64,000 nt of DNA, from NCBI GenBank assembly GCA_046295175.1, contig JBKBNY010000005.1:124001-188000 (forward strand), written 5' to 3'. Below are positions 29,001 to 33,200 of this stretch, piece after piece (position 1 is the stretch's first letter; each line of letters opens with the position of its first letter). The notes under the pieces were generated by a model. The model saw only the letters and a list, made by a program, of their open reading frames with translations. It was not told the origin of the DNA and did not search any database. The translations under genes were made by a program, and so were the position numbers. The DNA is from JALOLV01 sp046295175 (GTDB taxonomy: Bacteria; Bacteroidota; Bacteroidia; Cytophagales; Spirosomataceae).

Positions 29001-29788
29001 AAAGAACCCGTATATGTTGCTGAGCCACAGTTAAAAGTAAATTGGGGCGTAACACCGCCGTAGTATCTAACCGAAGAACTTATGTATGTATTACAAGAAC
29101 CATCTACCGTTGTCTCGAATACAAAGACATAACTTGTATTGGGAGTAAGCCCTACGTATTCGTTGTTGAACGTTGAGCTATTCGTTCCTTTTCTGATGGC
29201 TTGTATCTCCGAGCCTGTACATCCACCAGAACCATTATTCAAATACAAACTACCCTTACGAGTGGCCGCTGTATTGCTTGTACAAATCGTATTGCCAGAT
29301 GGCTGATTGGTCTGTATTTGGTTAATGATTCCGAGCGTACCGTTAGCATCAGATTGCACGATTGCACATTGCTTAGTGAAAGAACCCGGAGCAAGGTTAT
29401 ACGTGGTAACACCTGCCCCCGCTCCCGCTGACGCCAATGCTGCAGTGGCATATCCTGTCGATGCTGTATTTGTACAGCCAGTACAAGTGACATTTTGAAG
29501 GGCTAACTGAGCATTTGCCAAGTGGCTACCCAAAAGCACCAAGAAGACCACCCAACTGGGTCGTCCACGGAGATATTTAAAATACCACAGCCTTCGTGAG
29601 GTGTATTCCTCAAAAAGTCGTCGTTTGCGTTTGATTGTTAATAGATTTTGTGGGTTTTCATGGACTTTGACAAAAGTCTTCCAGAAAAAGCTAAGGAACT
29701 CTTTTATCTTTTCCTTGCATAACAGTTTTGACATAAGCCTAAAAAAGGCTGTTGTGATAGTAAATAGATTCCTCATGGAAAGACACAT
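11015..29788 (-). CDS. Giant 6257-residue LamG/DUF8202/DUF11/TSP3 surface protein
   Basis: This single uninterrupted frame of 18.8 kb may start at 29788 or at the in-frame ATG at 29776. A charged N-terminal region of about 78 residues precedes a hydrophobic stretch (WVVFLVLLGSHLANAQ, residues ~79-94), which forms a long signal peptide. Calx-beta-like and type 3 segments occupy residues ~240-880. From ~880 to ~2510 a block is repeated three times: a carbohydrate-binding-like segment or LamG-like fold, then a domain resembling DUF8202 (IFGIGRDDCQGLIQKQS, FYRMNRVWKVQETGTIG). Two DUF11-type domains cover ~2730-3000. More type 3 and Calx-beta-like segments come next, and residues ~3830-5970 are an immense D-x-D-x-D-G array. 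The C-terminus (~5980-6257) has GLMRDDLRS and two dockerin-like loops (GDTNLDGKVKYNGSGTD and GDVNMDGKTKYSGATND). Adhesion, perhaps to polysaccharide, is inferred from LamG-like domains. No enzyme motif is seen. Confidence 0.92.
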   Translation of the reverse strand: MCLSMRNLFTITTAFFRLMSKLLCKEKIKEFLSFFWKTFVKVHENPQNLLTIKRKRRLFEEYTSRRLWYFKYLRGRPSWVVFLVLLGSHLANAQLALQNVTCTGCTNTASTGYATAALASAGAGAGVTTYNLAPGSFTKQCAIVQSDANGTLGIINQIQTNQPSGNTICTSNTAATRKGSLYLNNGSGGCTGSEIQAIRKGTNSSTFNNEYVGLTPNTSYVFVFETTVDGSCNTYISSSVRYYGGVTPQFTFNCGSATYTGSFSPTGVGGQTGTIVVPITGASAGAASFTVSGSGFTGSLSTTLTAGQASVTIPITYDGSGAPGVRNLTITSATGGGNCTVSVLVDGDTDGDGVANSIDIDDDNDGILDKVENLCPTLATWTNWNTVSALNNGSGTLTLTSGSVTVTYTSAQVISIQTPSYFNLGDAYGGSMPSSGIEGLQTNHGANTTHTYTFSQPVKDPILVFWSMNGNTFTFNKPFTLLGQQGGITRTATTLIGAAGESNAAIQLHGTFTSISYTSSILEGWTGVTVGIQECTNTLDTDSDGLVNSLDLDSDGDGCSDAYEAGATTDKTANFKFTSAVGTNGLANSVETSADYGIINYNSTFYQFNLYQNLNLCVDSDNDGVGNLVDIDDDNDGVLDKTENLCPTLATWTDWTSVTATTSATGTLALTGGNVTVNYTSPQVYAIVTPGFNNLGDAYDGLMPTSGVEGLQSNSGVNLTHTYTFSQAVKNPILVFWSMNGNRFTFTQPFILIGQQGGVTRDGNTIIGASGECHATVQFLGDFTSIAYTSYILEGYTGVTVGVQQCVPTTDTDNDGTVNTLDLDSDGDGCSDAYESGATYDKSANFQFSVSVGANGLADSEETGDNGIINYTSYYSNLAIDNAKNRCTLVYPGCVDVANYNCSSIVNGNFANGLNGWTNSGGWYDNGGHAYIIADNATVPFVLKQTLTGLTNTQTPGQVKITYDIRTVNVAGTSTVEIWLGGTKYAAYVNPNGTTTVSTFNGATLSVTSLANNTWSTGVVLTIPWTGKPDSGDLEFRFTSGLNDFGLDNISLNAICTGALTAWYKADALTGADGSGVSAWTNSILTGYDITQSNATNQPKLYNSTEAKLINFNPTLDFDGANDYLRNLTPLMSSTTPYTFLGVNIDEAADLGYRAFFSSQQFVDHFILYKQNGATADNGWVPYAIGGVSDRGNFGRGTKFSIDGGSNGYWNGTNFTSDASTDVAQASIVGMSGDNVLGTASRTNFFAWTDGYKNSPGNWSPTDEGNATFQSYLFKAFAVGADMSAADAAFEFWKGRIPEILAYNRQLTDAEMAKVNTYFAIKYGVTLGQGNGFVAKNGNNYNYVKGDGAVIWDATANSAYKNDIFGIGRDDCQGLIQKQSKSVNASSFVTISNGSSVAATNVANSSTIANTSFEVIGDNGLSLDYANAYSPTSFNPAGGFYRMNRVWKVQETGTIGNVTVSVPAGVDRLLVYPAGTTNFASGATELALTSDGNGNVTATVDFSNGQLFSFGKEIVSPGCVAANLLTWFKADEGHTATDGSAVSSWTDAISGYTVTQSSAVQKPTYYNTTTTNLVNYNPTLSFDNLDELFNLNRLFPNTSQFSIIGIGVDRRTNTGDLDGIMGMGVDGNYPALDFQTDGVSPNGWNPWSSIDGEWNGGTATLYSLGTGSSNQSGNIVGLTANNISGGSDNIISYVNGTKQTTTISANQNTQFGNGLWIGSSGGEEYNGLIPETIIYDRQLTDAEMQRVYTYLGIKYGVTLQHDYIAGDGTTKLWDRTANAGYNSNIFGIGREACQGLNQKQSYSGTDSFVTLSLGTLANTNTDNTSIFAADKSFEIIGDNGGSRGYGVVYTPTTFTPAAPFYRMNRVWKVDETGTIGTVRITVPAGPTRLLVNSSDTFGAGTQEIALTPDGNGNVYADVNFTDGQFFTFGTEIVAPGCVVAPNYNCNLIANGDFATGSLAGWTNSGGWYDGGGFANIINDNATTALVLKQTVSGLNSTPTAGQVKIVFDVRSQTVGGTSNLEIWLGGTKYATYTNASGTITGAASNGATLSVTTLSNLVWATGVNLTIPWTSKPDAADLEFRFTSGVSDFALDNLTISSTCKGSLQVWLKADAGTNTTTDNSAITSWDDQSGNGQIHTQSNTSFQPKYKASSGFNFQPAITFDGLDVLTTDAFATGNEAVHVFAMAKVGDNGWRSIYGFGRDRTHVQWLSTKPSVWVDGNYTPTTALGTDYGVSSHILPKDGTQRTINWNGTVGTITGTNNYVFNSNKMGVGSDVDNAGTGLSENFLGDISEVIIYKTGNSASLGGAMVTTDIHKIESYLALRYGMTLSHNYLSGAGATVYNISTFGNNIAGIGRDDCQGLHQKQARSYTSGIITMGIDGQIATSQTANTGSIDNNASFIVWGDDNATGTMAFPTGPTACPPPPNNDKRLVRIWKVTETGTVESTKVSFNASGFGFNNEMPVYMLVSTTSAFTTYRSIPMKNVGGAVFEVDYDFTSNANTFITFSGNTTPITNLCTGGSKTLNWLSFSPFDWWQWGTRNKTYDLGNGQSAKVSITDPNNVILYKASPAPFPWYPVNYGNYLYIPRYDDQPTSMITTKIELVNTSGLTTKQPAQSVDFKLKDIDGWVWGKDVVNVYGKLNGATVYPKITLNKWTNITLSGTNNNVGTGSIWPWDWTTLGDAYVNFDSPIDEIYIEYTKNNALFPTWKKFNDLAIGHINITCGTPVPEIITPDNVYLYKEASPKTVRQGEPVTYKFTLQNLNCDAKTVNLSDILPSGLKWKDSSLATSLTIGSTNTYGNTVALNLTNITVPAGTSYIYAEAIAENTGTLNNQASFVVNGNTYQSDEPYTAGAANPTPVTVVAATKANMTVTKAVDKTQVQESGVIKYTFTLKNNEATDMTMFFEDNLDKDATYVASSLSSLSTSSTTPQVSTYAGANSITIRDLTIPANGTLTFSIDVDANATAVGDTIRNTAKMTVDASELSTYLQTTFTSNQVETKVNGDTDGDSVPDSADLDDDNDGILDSVETACGNTNTVYSMDPAQTSYTGFGTDGGYFDIKYVLQSGTAVPSLGNSFNIRVNYSDFTNNFGADNKWEGATGETTYAGIKPNVTTLYTGLPSTNTTTENATGSSFDIAFNGLITSGAIQKLGTFSISIGAVPSASGYELVSQSINIFSVQNAASSSNWLSGYYARPQVQTAINPVNAASTLPYTASHGQTYIYDYTAFSSTAPSGVANATRGLMALNAGTITFRALCDADNDGIINSLDLDSDNDGIPDNIEAQTTAGYIAPGTAVDAQGRLTAYGTGLAPVNTDGTDNPDYTDTDSDNSAGNDTVEAGLTLANADSDGDGLDNAVDTNDTAFGPVNAGITAPASTYPNNNSTPEVNYRDNAASFFFNCTTASVSGVFLANGTTGQTGTVTIPLLNATAGQATFTVTGTGFTGTLTTSLTAGQTSVVIPITFDGSSPKGTRPLTITSPQSLGACTPAPVATITSNDYDGDGVIDSVDLDDDGDGILDNTECPPTPATLNATWTGSGTNWSSTLGGTTVNAIFGGTGLANYAGGTMDKTGFSNPAADTAPRLYFEYFTDGSSVGTLTLNFSQPVTNPILHLGGIGGTIGVNPISAQYTLGGGLTWTELSESSTWFTTTSTTAYRDNASGAPLDASGSMRVNGTVSTISLSINTSSGSAASTDGLRITLELPETANVCDADGDGIENGLDLDADGDGIPDNIEAQTTAGYVVPASTVGTTGIATNYNQTTGLTPVNTDGTDNPDYLDTNSDNAQSNDTNEAVLSLTGTDSDGDGLDDAVDTNDTAFGPVNAGITNVSTTYPITGVEVNWRNDYIDTDGDGLSDAEEAILGTDPTKKDTDGDGIDDNVEVGVDKLYNVGVDTNPLDADTDDDGLKDGTETGTDGVFTVGTDTNPLIADTDLDGIQDGTESGITTPVADPDGAGPMLGTNTSVFIADADNTTTTYPLDSDSDNDGLADGVEDANKNGKQDNPVIGNSTTVGSGETDPSDPDSDGDLLTDGNEVTVRLTNPMDTDSDNGGTNDRQEITDGTNPRPGFGADDLDGDSDGDGIGGRQEIILGTDPQNADTDNDGINDGLEVGTDGVYNVGTDTNPLDRDTDDDGISDGDEKNGTGVLTAYGATNPLNRDTDGDGIQDGTEAGVTARLNGGVSNPGGILYAGTNIAIFVPDADNTTKTDPTKTDSDLDGLADGVEDTNKNGRQDNPVIGATGTAGSGETSASNPDSDADGLKDGDEVNGTGTNAGKITNPMDKDTDDGGTFDGQEITDGTNPATGNGSDDFAADPDNDGLTNAEEAALGTNPNSDDTDGDGLKDGAEVGPDGTYNVGVDTNPKDADTDDDGLSDGTEKNGTGPLATYGTTNPLNRDTDGDGIQDGTEAGVSSPIASGTSGTVTFLGTDTSIFVPDADALTKTNPKVTDTDLDGLADGVEDANKNGKQDNPVVGNSTTVGSGETDPNNIDSDGDTLTDGNEVNGTGSNAGKITNPMDKDTDNGGTNDNLELAAGTNPTAGNGADDPDADTDGDGLKNSVEITLGTNPNVADTDGDGLSDGQEVGNDGVYNIGTDSNPRDADTDDDGLSDGTERNGTGPLAAYGATNPVDPDTDNDGINDGIEAGLTSGVADPDGAGPLLGTTGFVADTDPATTTDPTEADTDGDGLDDGVEDANKNGKQDSPVIGDSTTVGSGETDPNDFDSDNDGLTDGFEVNNVLSNPMDTDSDNGGILDKYEADNTMLINSATDDKDTDKDSVPNVVDLDDDNDGVLDSVEGIADVDGDTVPNYLDLDSDNDGINDVREATTSSVNNDANNDGRIDGAVGTNGVPTAAGTGITPVNTDNDTVRDMYDLDSDNDGLNDLMESGYVGSGDANNNGVLDYVAETDMDGIMLPVDGSILYGDSSDPSPQDNDVDGNPNYRDIDSNDDGVKDIREAGLASLDGNNDGMIDSPVDPDADGIPNNNGVDTIPAGFGGLPAPDTDEDTIPDYLDLDDDNDGILDTTEGFVDTDLDGIINSQDLDSDNDGINDVREANGTDTNNDGMADGTPNLTTGVAASVPSGGLTPPNTDGDLVPDYLDLDSDNDALSDLIESGHPGILDVNNDGVVDGPDADQDGIRDSADGNDALFGDASDPTPRNTDGLEGPDYRDTDSNNDGIFDIVAAGEPLLDANNDGKVDNPSDLDTDGIANNNGLDTLPNAWGGLPARDSDGDGVYDINDLDDDNDGVTDTVEGAADKDGDGIPNCRDLDSDNDGINDVREADGVDANNDGLADGTPNTFGIPSTAGTNGLTPPDTDGDGIRDYLDLDSDNDALGDLLESGYAVADANNDGVVDGPDDDKDGIMNTADNKATFGDQSDALPRNTDGVDSPDYRDLDSNNDNIKDIAGSDFPQLDTNGDGRIDSPTDPDGDGIANNSGLDDKPAAFGGISAPDSDGDGVADFQDLDDDNDGILDTVEGAADADGDGVTNNLDLDSDNDGINDIREANGTDANNDGLADGTPDSSGRPVSAGLTPPDTDGDSVRDFLDLDSDNDTVSDLLEGGSGGTDADKNGVVDGPDADKDGIMDSVDGNDALVADASDPLPTQTDADGIADYRDIDSNNDGIRDILAAGNGTLDANLDGRVDAPADPDGDGIANNGGLDNQPTSFGGLGALDTDQDGAPNALDIDDDNDGILDAIETNLDADGDGLPNSQDLDSDNDGINDVVEVNGIDANNDGIADGTPNSSGAPVPAGYTPVNTDTDGIPDYLDLDSDNDGIRDLTESGFNAPDTNNDGKVDGIDTDKDGIADPVDGSVLYGDANSPTPRNSDTDATPDYRDTDADGDGLTDLVEGLTDTDNDGTPNYLDLDSDCDGTPDATDLRPLDTDNDGIANAVDTDDDGDGILDTLDSSLLDTDNDGLTNCADTDDDADGIPDTTDTLPLDTDNDSIPNETDPDDDNDGLLDTQEPTYGTNPLDADSDDGGVKDGAEVANGTNPLISADDPGATLQLKVMLQGALMTPTNALTPNADGLMRDDLRSQGLIPLNQPYGATFGTRFTHYGGGGNEVTTNAILSANAGTGNAIVDWVFIEIRDAVNPATIVRTVSALVQRDGDIVSAATGGPLRVTMPNGTYRIAIKHRIHLGAMTSVNVVFNGGTTTLDFTTMSNLDLFNLAGYDGQEMVQMGSRKALWVGDTNLDGKVKYNGSGTDGLQISSEVLGHSGNTSGSYNYNNAFGYYRGDVNMDGKTKYSGATNDRILIQQTILGFPLNTSQLNNYNNLVEQTQ
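11900..15535 (-). repeat. Five ~660-680-bp super-repeats in the giant gene
   Basis: A unit of about 220-225 residues recurs five times. Each carries a DLDDDNDGILD block, DLDSDNDGIND[VI]RE, a LDLDSDN block, a YRD.DSN block and a GGL.A.D.D junction. The YRD block appears near 15020, 14340, 13670, 13005 and 12345, so the spacing is about 680, 670, 665 and 660 bp. This is higher-order duplication on top of the short type 3 calcium motif. Confidence 0.8.
15540..18290 (-). repeat. Second, distinct type 3 array in the giant gene
   Basis: This part uses another spacer class: DTNP.DADTDDDGL.DG.E and GSGETDPNDFDSDNDGLTDG. It forms repeats of about 225 residues in which 'DANKNGKQDNPVIG' returns several times (for example near 15730, 16420, 17130 and 17815). 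It differs from the 11900-15535 block in sequence and unit order, so two separate amplifications produced the stalk. Confidence 0.75.
22250..27120 (-). repeat. Triplicated lectin-like plus DUF8202-like block in the giant gene
   Basis: Three protein-level copies lie end to end at about 25225-26620, 23970-25225 and 22250-23970. Each has a LamG-like jelly-roll stretch ending in LTDAEM.[KR]V.TY..IKYG (copies one and two; the third is more divergent) and then the GIGR[DE][DA]CQGL.QKQ motif. A carbohydrate-binding-like segment (NG.F..G...GWTNSGGWYD) precedes the first and third copies, near 26620-27100 and 23500-23950. Confidence 0.7.
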
Positions 29789-30212
29789 TTTTTGTGATTC
29801 AATGGCTGTAAAAATTTGGATAAACCCAAAGACTATTTAGCAGAGAATTTCAGACAAGCATTGTGCCGTGCCAATCGTAAACTTAGTAAGCGGTACTAAA
29901 ACGGAGAAGATTATTTTACTTCGTTAAATATTGAAATTTACAACATTTGCACAAAATAAATGCCACTTTTCATTGCAAAACTTGTATTCTTAGTAAGCGG
30001 ATACATATTGTTAATCAAGCAATTTTTGTTTTGAGCATTGCTACATTTAACAAGGATGATGTACTTAATAAAAGCAAATTGTCATTCTGCAAAACCTGTT
30101 CTAAACACAAGTTTACAGAATGACAACAAATATTACTTAATAAAAAAGTTGGATTTGAAAGTCCTAATGCATTGATAATTTGCGAATTATATGTAAGTCA
30201 CTAAGCTCAAAG
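29789..30212. other. 424-bp intergenic region upstream of the giant gene
   Basis: There is no credible coding sequence. It should hold the promoter of the giant gene and the 3' end of the 30213-35429 gene. It contains a 12-bp direct repeat, CTTAGTAAGCGG, at 29882-29893 and 29989-30000, and a REP-like hairpin at 30079-30126. No clear TTTG/TAnnTTTG promoter pair was found next to the start at 29788. Confidence 0.6.
30079..30126. terminator. REP-like hairpin TTGTCATTCTG / CAGAATGACAA
   Basis: Perfect 11-bp arms are extended inwards by AAAC/GTTT after one bulge, with the loop in between. It lies 87 bp past the stop of the minus-strand gene at 30213. The GTCATTCTG core resembles a palindromic repeat that is common between genes in many Bacteroidota genomes, so it may be a dispersed repeat as well as a terminator. 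Confidence 0.5.
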
Positions 30213-33200
30213 TCAATTTCTCGAAATTGTAAACGGTACACAAATCGTTGGTTTACAACAATCTAAAATCACTACTTTTACGGCATCGCCATCACTATAA
30301 CATTGATTGGTCGATTTCTCGAAAATATAGTACGTACCCGCCCCTACCGACGACGCATTTGTAACCAATGGTGAACTTGGTGAATTGGCAGTGTGCCATT
30401 CAAATGTACCACCAGTAGTTGAAGGCGAACTTGGCTGCAACGCCACCAAATTGACCGCAGTAATCGGGCATTGTGGCGATTGGTCTGCCACATTCGGAAT
30501 CGTCGGTTTTGTAGCATTCAATGTTACATTTACGCTCGCAATATTAAAGCATCCATCGGTAGTTTGGTAACGAATCCAGTATGTTCCTGCCGAGGTAATC
30601 GCCAAATTTGTAAGTGGATTTATAGCCAATTGTGCATTTGATTGATTAGTATAATACGTCAATCCAACTGTTATGGCAGAGCCATTGACTGATACTGGAA
30701 TCGAACTCAACAACGAACCCGAACATGTATTGAAAGTAGTCGGAACCGTCAAGGCTGGACCCGAAATATTCACATTAATTGACCCAACTACCGAGCATTC
30801 TCCAAATGCCTGATAACGTACCCAGTAAGTACCCGTTGTTGAGACCGTTGTATTGGTTAATTGATTCAACCCACTTTGTGCATTGGCTTGAGAACTGTAA
30901 TAAGTCAGTCCGACCTGAACCTGCACATTATTGATTCTGATAGGGACTGTCGCCAAATTGATACTGCTACAAACAACCGATGGTTGTGTAATACTCATGG
31001 TTGGGGTTGTGCCTTGCTGCACGATAATATCACAACAGCCACCGACTGGACAACTCACATTCGATGTAAACGAATAATTGCCGGCCTGTGTGATGGTATA
31101 TGAATTTGAGGTAGCCCCCTGAATCGGAGTGCCGTTTCGCAACCACTGCACATTTGTGTAAGTACTCGGAATATTTACTTGGTAGCTCTCGCCAGCACAA
31201 ATCGTAATCGGAACCGTAAAGCAAACCCGTCCAAAATCATCTTCTAATTCATTTCCATTCCCAACAACCGAATCTGTATCTGGCATATTTGCTTGCATGA
31301 TTTCGGCAGTAGCGAAGAAGACCCCTTTTTGATTGACCGTACCCGTAATTGTCAGTGTAATACTTTGGTTTACCCCCAACGAAGCCACCGACCAATAGCC
31401 AGTACTCGGATTAAAATTGGCAGGTTGCGAATTACCATTGAATACCTGCCCAAAGGTAATACCCGATAATGCAGGAGGTAGATTTACCAAAACGCTTACA
31501 TTGGCTGCCGCGGCAGGACCTTTGTTTGTCAATACAACGGTGTAGGTTATCGGCTGCCCGATGGTAGGAGTTTTATTACTGATGCTTAATCCTAATTCTA
31601 AATCAATCGAACTCAGCACCTGGGCATAAAAATTAAAGAAATTGGTGGTTGTATTGATTGAGCCTCCGCCCACAACATCAGAATTGATAATTAATAAAGT
31701 GTTATTCGGATTTGAGATTTTCGGTGTGAGATTCACAATAATTGGTACGCCACTTCCACCAATTGCAATTGGATTGCTCGATTGGCAAATCAATTTGGTT
31801 GTTCCGTTTGACTGATTGACCGAAGAACAAGACCAACCATTGCCCGATGATGAATTGTAAGTAAATCCTTCGGGAATGTATGTTGTTACGTAGTAAATAC
31901 CCGATGTCGAGCTTGTACCATTGTTGCTCACATTGATTGTGTAATTAGTCGCAACTCCAGGTGTTACAATATTTGCTCCCGAAATATTAACATTCAAACT
32001 CGGATTCCCCGACGAAGAAGTTGTAAGGGTCAATGAGGATGTGTTATTGCTCTGATTGGTTTCGCCACCACCATTGACAACCGTGTTGATAGTAAAGCTA
32101 TTTTGTGAATTACCGTTGGCAGTAAGGTTGAATGTCAAGAATGATGCATTGCCTCCTACACCAATCGGTACACTCGTCTGGCAAAATACTTGGGTTGTGT
32201 TATTAGCTTGTGGGGTTGTTCCACAAAACCAATTACCACCACTAAATGAGTTAAATGTCATGCCAGCAGGCAAAGTGGTCGTCAAAGTGTAAAGTCCGTA
32301 CGATGTAGCGTTTCCGACATTTTGTACATTCAACGAATAGTTTGTTGCAATACCCGAAGCCACATTCGTTGGTCCCAAAATGATAACCTTCAAGTCTGGT
32401 CTATTAGTATTATTGTTTGTACTAACCGTAGATGTAAACGTAAAACTATTGTTTGAGCTACTGTTATCACCTCCACCCGAAACCAACGCATAAACCGTAA
32501 GTGTGCTGCCACCTGCTAAGTTATTCACAGGAGTAAGATTGAGAATTATCGGAGTTGCGTTAGCATTGGCACTCAATGGTGTAAGCGATTGACAAGAAAC
32601 CAACGTAGTTCCGTTACTTTGTGCCGTGTTCTGACAAGTCCACATTGAGCCTCCCGAATACGAGTTAAAAGTCATACCAGCCGGAATCGTTGTATTCAGA
32701 AAATACGTTCCTGATGTTGCTCCTACCCCGATATTCGATACATTTATCGTATAATTTATAGGGGTATTTGGCGTAACCATCGATGGTCCGATGATAACGG
32801 TTGTCAAATCGGCATTACTATTACTTATCGTAGCGATTACCGTATAAATTGATGAATTATTACTCGTATTGGTATCTCCACCCCCAAAAACAGTAGTATT
32901 CAATATCAATGTAGAATTATTACTCAGCGTATTGGCAACACCAATATTCAGAATCAAAGGCGTGGCACTTCCGCCCGCATTGATGATAGTACTATTTTGT
33001 GCCGTGATGATTGTCGTGCCGTTGGCCTGTGGTGTTGCAGTAACGCTCCAACCAGTACCCGAAAACGAAGAGTACGAAATTCCCGCAGGCAGAGTAGTTG
33101 TGAATGAATATTGTCCATTCGTCGAGCCAGAACCGATATTGTTTATGTTGTAAGTTAATGTAGAATTACCTCCAATCGTCAACGGATTTTGCCCACTCAC

